In this document: piece by piece, positions 34,429-38,216 of the stretch
How positions within the stretch are numbered: position 1 is the stretch's first letter
How the letters are laid out: every line of letters starts with the position of its first letter
Origin: Bacteroidota bacterium
GTDB lineage: Bacteria > Bacteroidota > Bacteroidia > B-17B0 > Aurantibacillaceae
Assembly: GCA_019638705.1 (NCBI GenBank)
Contig: JAHBTI010000028.1
Location: forward strand, 1-38,216
Direction of reading: 5' to 3'
DNA length: 38,216 bases
The notes under the pieces: model-generated
What the model saw: only the letters and a program-made list of their open reading frames with translations
Told to the model about the DNA's origin: nothing
Database searches by the model: none
Position numbers and translations under genes: made by a program

Positions 34429-37026
34429 TTAATTTACCACCACTTTTTTAATAAACGTTTTGCCCTCTGCGTTTACTTTTACCAAATACATGCCTTTGGC
34501 AACGCCTTTAATATTAATGTTTACCTCGCTAACATTTGAGTAAGTATTCTCAAATACCGCAACACCAAGTAAACTGCTTACGCTAACCAAAACTTGTTTT
34601 GCCGAAGTATTTGGCAACACTATTTTAAACTCGCCCTCGTTTGGGTTTGGCATAACGGCAAAGTTTTCTTCTGAAATGTTATTTATGTTTTGATTGGTTT
34701 GAGTTTCTGTGTTGTAAACTACTTCATTAATTTGATTGGTGTTGTTTTCAGTTTCATTGATATTAGCCATTCTAAGAGCTGAAGAACAAGCAAATCGCTC
34801 AATATATAGATGAGTGTTGCTTCCTGCTTTAAACCACGTTTCGTCTTTTACAATTATTTCATCTCCCGCGTGAATGTTTACAACTGAATTATTTTCTGTG
34901 ACAAAATTACCTGTGGCTTGTCTGTTTGGAACAGGGTCAACATTGTTGCCAATGGTAATAATATTGCGAGCTTCAAAATTTACACTATTGGCAATGGTTT
35001 TATTTTGCAAATACAAATTATCAGAAGATATTTCACCTATTGCAAAGGCACTATTATCGGTTGTTACCAATACATGGTCTTCATTTATGGTGGAAGCATA
35101 AATAGCATCAAAAGGGCTGATGTTGGAAGTAGGATAAGGATAATCAGTAATGCCGAAAATATTGTAATTCAAATTATTGGTATTTATGGCAAGAGCACTA
35201 ATGCTTGGGATAAAACATTCTTTCGGGTGATTGGTTGTTATAGTTCCGTGTCCCTGTGTATCCCCTCCGGCAATAGTCTTATTGACCTCACCTGAGCCTC
35301 CGGGCGCACCGTCATAAGGCAGGCTGCCACTTATGGAGTATGCTGTACTTGTATATCCAATTGGAATTGGATTTGCCGTATTTCCCAATAAAAACTGCGT
35401 AGGAAATTTCCCCTCAAAAATTGTACATTGTCCCCCCGATGACGGTACTGCCCAAGCATTCCCTTTTATTATATTACCAAGCACAGATACATGATATACA
35501 TAGTTAATAATTTGGCTGCATGGGTTGAAAAAATTTGTACCGTTTCCACTACCGTTTGCTATGGCAATTTTTCTGCATTGGGTTGGAAATTGAAAGTAAG
35601 GGTCGTTAATAAGAGCGGTGCGGAGTGTATGCGGATTTGCAGAACCCGAATAACTCGTAGTATAATGATAAACAAGCAATTGTTTTGCGGCGGGTGTATT
35701 TATCTTGGCTAATCCATCAATTGTAGCCTGTGCTCCTGACCACATCGAGAAAAACATCAGCCAAAATTGGTCTCCTAAAGGAATGTTTGCTCCTAAATGC
35801 GGGGCATCAAAAGAAACAAACAAGCGTGTGTTATGGTCTAAATTATTTTGCTCCATATAGCTTAGCGCATAACGACTGATAAGCCCGCCCATACTTGGAC
35901 CAATGATAACAAGCTGCGAATTTGAACCATTGTTTGCTAATTGTGCGTTTATAGTGTTAATTAATGAGATTAGTACATAAGCATTTTGCTGAATATAACC
36001 TGCACCGTCATCGTAATCCAAAATCACAAAATCAAATCCCTCAGCCCTTAGTTTTTCAATAAAATTTTCTTTGTTCAGCATATCATACAATTCATCGAAG
36101 TGTCTTGTGTTTCCGGGGTCAAAACCGTCAGATACAATTATTGGTTTTCTTAATTGATTATTGTTTCCGCAGCCGTACAAAACGGAAACTTCACCTGTTC
36201 CTATTAAGCCGTTATACGGCAAATAACCTGAAACCGAAAAAGTATAATCAGGTGCAACAGAAGAAACAGACATCAATTTGAAACTTGAATGTGATTGTAA
36301 AACGGTATTGTTTGAAAACGTGATTTTCACAATCATGTTTTTTATTCCTACTTCAAAATAATTTATGGTAACATTACTTCCTTTTGTTACAGTTTGAAAG
36401 CCGCTACCGTCCCCAAAATCCACTTCAATAGCGACGATTGTATCTGATGTGTTGCTGATGATAAAATCATCATCTATTCTAAAAGTAACATGACCTCTAT
36501 ATATCCTGCCTTGTAAAGGTGCAGCTGCAAACAAATTATTTTCATTGTAAGGAGATTGATTTCTGTCTTCCATATCATATAATTTTCCCTCAGAAAGAAG
36601 AAGCAAATTGCTGTCCAATATATAAGGTTTAAAAGCATTGTATTTTGCATTTAATATTCCGATAGGAATAATATTTTGAAGCAAATAATTTTGTACCCTT
36701 GTTTTTAAACTGTCGGGCGAAAGAATGACGGTTTCGGTAACAGAAGCATTGTACAATTGACGGTATATTTGCTTCCAACGCGATAAGGAAATTACACCAT
36801 CCGTTTCTCCGTTAAATTCGTTCATAGAACTTAAAATAAAGGCTTTATCGGCAAGCAAGCCTGTGCTAATTTCGGCTTTGTTAAGCGGTTCAATCATATC
36901 AGCCATATTGTCCAAAAATAACGTTCTTGTTCCCGTACTGTCTATAATAGGTGTAGGTTGTTCTTGTGCATTTGCAACTACAACAAACCCAACCATTAGT
37001 GCTATTATTAAAAAATGTCTTTTCAT
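34429..37026 (-). CDS. Secreted T9SS protein with lipase-like alpha/beta-hydrolase domain
   Basis: An 865-residue secreted protein. It has a signal peptide (MKRHFLIIALMVGFVVVANA), an N-terminal beta-rich region of about 25-280, and then an alpha/beta-hydrolase segment with nucleophile Ser378 (LVIIGPSMGGLISRYAL), preceded by KPIIVSDGFDPGNTRHFDEL and FDFVILDYDDGAGYIQQN and followed by FVSFDAPHLGANIPLGDQF, a PGAP1/lipase-like layout. A beta-helical linker (ARNIITIGNNVDPVPNRQ) precedes a C-terminal type A sorting domain of about 78 residues (MPNPNEGEFKIVLPNTS, KGMYLVKVNAEGKTFIKKVV). It would be sent out by the type IX system and act on an ester; substrate unknown. Confidence 0.85.
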   Translation of the reverse strand: MKRHFLIIALMVGFVVVANAQEQPTPIIDSTGTRTLFLDNMADMIEPLNKAEISTGLLADKAFILSSMNEFNGETDGVISLSRWKQIYRQLYNASVTETVILSPDSLKTRVQNYLLQNIIPIGILNAKYNAFKPYILDSNLLLLSEGKLYDMEDRNQSPYNENNLFAAAPLQGRIYRGHVTFRIDDDFIISNTSDTIVAIEVDFGDGSGFQTVTKGSNVTINYFEVGIKNMIVKITFSNNTVLQSHSSFKLMSVSSVAPDYTFSVSGYLPYNGLIGTGEVSVLYGCGNNNQLRKPIIVSDGFDPGNTRHFDELYDMLNKENFIEKLRAEGFDFVILDYDDGAGYIQQNAYVLISLINTINAQLANNGSNSQLVIIGPSMGGLISRYALSYMEQNNLDHNTRLFVSFDAPHLGANIPLGDQFWLMFFSMWSGAQATIDGLAKINTPAAKQLLVYHYTTSYSGSANPHTLRTALINDPYFQFPTQCRKIAIANGSGNGTNFFNPCSQIINYVYHVSVLGNIIKGNAWAVPSSGGQCTIFEGKFPTQFLLGNTANPIPIGYTSTAYSISGSLPYDGAPGGSGEVNKTIAGGDTQGHGTITTNHPKECFIPSISALAINTNNLNYNIFGITDYPYPTSNISPFDAIYASTINEDHVLVTTDNSAFAIGEISSDNLYLQNKTIANSVNFEARNIITIGNNVDPVPNRQATGNFVTENNSVVNIHAGDEIIVKDETWFKAGSNTHLYIERFACSSALRMANINETENNTNQINEVVYNTETQTNQNINNISEENFAVMPNPNEGEFKIVLPNTSAKQVLVSVSSLLGVAVFENTYSNVSEVNINIKGVAKGMYLVKVNAEGKTFIKKVVVN

Positions 37027-37046
37027 GATGTTTTGTTTTTTAATGT

Positions 37047-37682
37047 TTATTTATCCATAGCAATATTAAACTCCTGATATTCTTTGTTCAAATCTACTGC
37101 TCGGTTACTAATCATATTATATCCTTTTTTTATAAAATTCAAATAATATGATGTGCTGGATGTAGGGGTAAGCGAAAAACTGTATTTTCCGTTTGAAGTA
37201 GTGTAATAGTCGCTATCGTAGCCGTTGCCATAATACCCTCGATATAATGAAATTTTAACGCTGTCTAATGGTGCTGATGTTTGTTTATCCGTAACAATAC
37301 CGCTTATGTATAATGTGGTGGGGCGTTTTTCCATAGCAATATTAAATTCCTGATATTCTTTGTCCAAATCAATATGTTGGTCGCGAACAGTATTATATCC
37401 TTTTTTTGTAAATTCTAAATAGTACGACGTAAAACACGAGTCGCAAGGGGTGAATGAGAAATTATATCTTCCGTTTTGTGTACTATAATAATCATTTAGA
37501 TATAACGCCCCGAAGTGACTTCTATACAAAGAAATTTTAACGCTGTCTAACGGTGCTGATGTTTGTTTATCTGTAACAATGCCACTTATGTATAATGTGG
37601 TAGGTCGTTGTTTTGTTTTTTTTATGCAGGCAAAGGCTGCAATAAAAAACAATAATGAAGAATATATTATTACTTTTTTCAT
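37047..37682 (-). CDS. Lipoprotein with two tandem carboxypeptidase-regulatory-like domains
   Basis: A 211-residue protein with an N-terminal lipoprotein-type signal (MKKVIIYSSLLFFIAAFACI, Cys19 likely acylated) and two copies of one module of 94 residues (about 27-118 and 121-211). Each begins RPTTLYISGIVTDKQTSAPL, then DSVKISLYR, has YYSTQNGRYNFSFTP-type text and ends KEYQEFNIAM. The copies also match closely in DNA, so the duplication is recent. The fold is the carboxypeptidase-regulatory-like beta-sandwich, often found in surface lipoproteins and receptor N-termini. Function is unknown. It precedes the lipase gene by 20 bases and may be co-transcribed. Confidence 0.82.
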   Translation of the reverse strand: MKKVIIYSSLLFFIAAFACIKKTKQRPTTLYISGIVTDKQTSAPLDSVKISLYRSHFGALYLNDYYSTQNGRYNFSFTPCDSCFTSYYLEFTKKGYNTVRDQHIDLDKEYQEFNIAMEKRPTTLYISGIVTDKQTSAPLDSVKISLYRGYYGNGYDSDYYTTSNGKYSFSLTPTSSTSYYLNFIKKGYNMISNRAVDLNKEYQEFNIAMDK

Positions 37683-37724
37683 AACTTCTTGTTTTTAAAC
37701 CAAAAATATAAAATAATTACTAAA

Positions 37725-38216
37725 TCACTTTTTGCTTTTCAATTTCTCTATTTCCGCTTTTAAGGCTTCCGTTTCTTTCTTCATTTCAATCATGTAAAGT
37801 GTCAGTTCTTCAATTTTTTCCATTTGCACTTTTACCAATTCGCCCAAATTTGCACCATTTGTTTCTATTTCTTTTGCAGTTGGCACATTTGGCAAATGTT
37901 TATTTTGTTTAATGTAGGTTTCAAGGTTTTCCAAACTTGGCAATTCATAATCTGTATTAAACACGTAATCTGCCCAATTGCTTAGTGTTACAACCGTTTC
38001 TTTGCCCACAATTTTCCCTTTTACCGTTAGTAATGCGTTTGTATGAGCACCTGATGTGATTGTTGAATCGCCAATAATTGTTTTGCCTGTGCTGCTTGCT
38101 ACACTAAATTTATTATTGACATTCAGGTTGCCTACAATGCTTGCCCCGCCACTAACAACAATATTTCCGCCAATACCTACGTTACCATTTACACTTGCAT
38201 CGCCACCAATAGCTGT
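37725..38216 (-). CDS. 3' part of a glycine-repeat surface protein with a conserved coiled-coil end
   Basis: This frame is open to the right edge (163 residues; the true start is outside). The visible N-part has short repeats of hexapeptide-like type (GDASVNGNVGIGGNIVVSGG, ASIVGNLNVNNKFSVASSTG). After about residue 75 is a conserved C-terminal domain: WADYVFNTDYELPSLENLET, NKHLPNVPTAKEIETNGANL, then a coiled coil (MEKIEELTLYMIEMKKETEA). This end is common in Bacteroidota surface proteins that resemble phage tail-fibre ends. A GTG at 38009 inside KIVGKE is not the start, because the frame continues upstream with strong coding character. Confidence 0.75.
   Translation of the reverse strand, partial: TAIGGDASVNGNVGIGGNIVVSGGASIVGNLNVNNKFSVASSTGKTIIGDSTITSGAHTNALLTVKGKIVGKETVVTLSNWADYVFNTDYELPSLENLETYIKQNKHLPNVPTAKEIETNGANLGELVKVQMEKIEELTLYMIEMKKETEALKAEIEKLKSKK

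Noticed and set aside
37725..38009. Short gene starting with GTG at 38009
   Set aside because: The same frame continues upstream to the window edge with glycine-rich repeats, so this is only the end of a longer gene.

Overview
This window looks like the chromosome of a member of the Bacteroidota. The evidence is a secreted protein with a type IX secretion (T9SS) type A C-terminal sorting domain, a TonB-dependent receptor with a carboxypeptidase-like N-terminal domain, an SBBP-repeat surface protein, and several intergenic copies of the TAnnTTTG -7 promoter box typical of this phylum. Protein style suggests the Chitinophagales/Sphingobacteriia/Cytophagia side, but the genus cannot be told from the window. 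Genes are dense, no gene-free gap exceeds 300 bases, and I saw no tRNA, rRNA or CRISPR array.

Layout, left to right. 1-1797: 5' part of an SBBP-repeat protein, running off the left edge on the minus strand. 2081-3764: accA and efp. 3951-7107: a minus-strand metal-type operon (HYC_CC_PP-like cysteine-rich protein, secreted HMA-domain protein, TonB-dependent receptor). 7197-10462: a small unknown protein, a CPA2 cation/proton antiporter and a predicted outer-membrane protein. 10621-14409: an unknown protein, a TPR histidine kinase, a LuxR-type response regulator and a secreted carboxypeptidase-regulatory-domain protein. 14464-14665: a MITE-like element inserted at the end of the next operon. 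14665-16132: Fur-family regulator, STAS protein, O-methyltransferase. 16268-17047: NlpC/P60 peptidase. 17050-19505: three consecutive envelope proteins sharing one small module. 19652-22736: a DUF502 membrane protein and an ABC-2 exporter pair. 22742-24780: DUF1801 protein, PhnA-domain protein, DEAD-box helicase. 24881-27595: a membrane pyrophosphatase fused to a YceI-like domain. 27651-30044: AsmA-like protein. 30104-32041: AT-rich block with a restriction endonuclease, a D12-class adenine methyltransferase and a GIY-YIG-like protein. 32057-34291: RNase R. 34429-38216: secreted proteins (T9SS lipase-like protein, duplicated lipoprotein, and a partial repeat protein running off the right edge).

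The most interesting items are the pyrophosphatase-YceI fusion, the three-gene family sharing a module with three different C-terminal parts, the MITE-like element that preserves the stop codon of its neighbour, several families of palindromic intergenic repeats (two inside operons), and several promoters so close to start codons that transcripts would be nearly leaderless. No complete, clearly undescribed multi-gene system is proven; the strongest candidates are given with checks.
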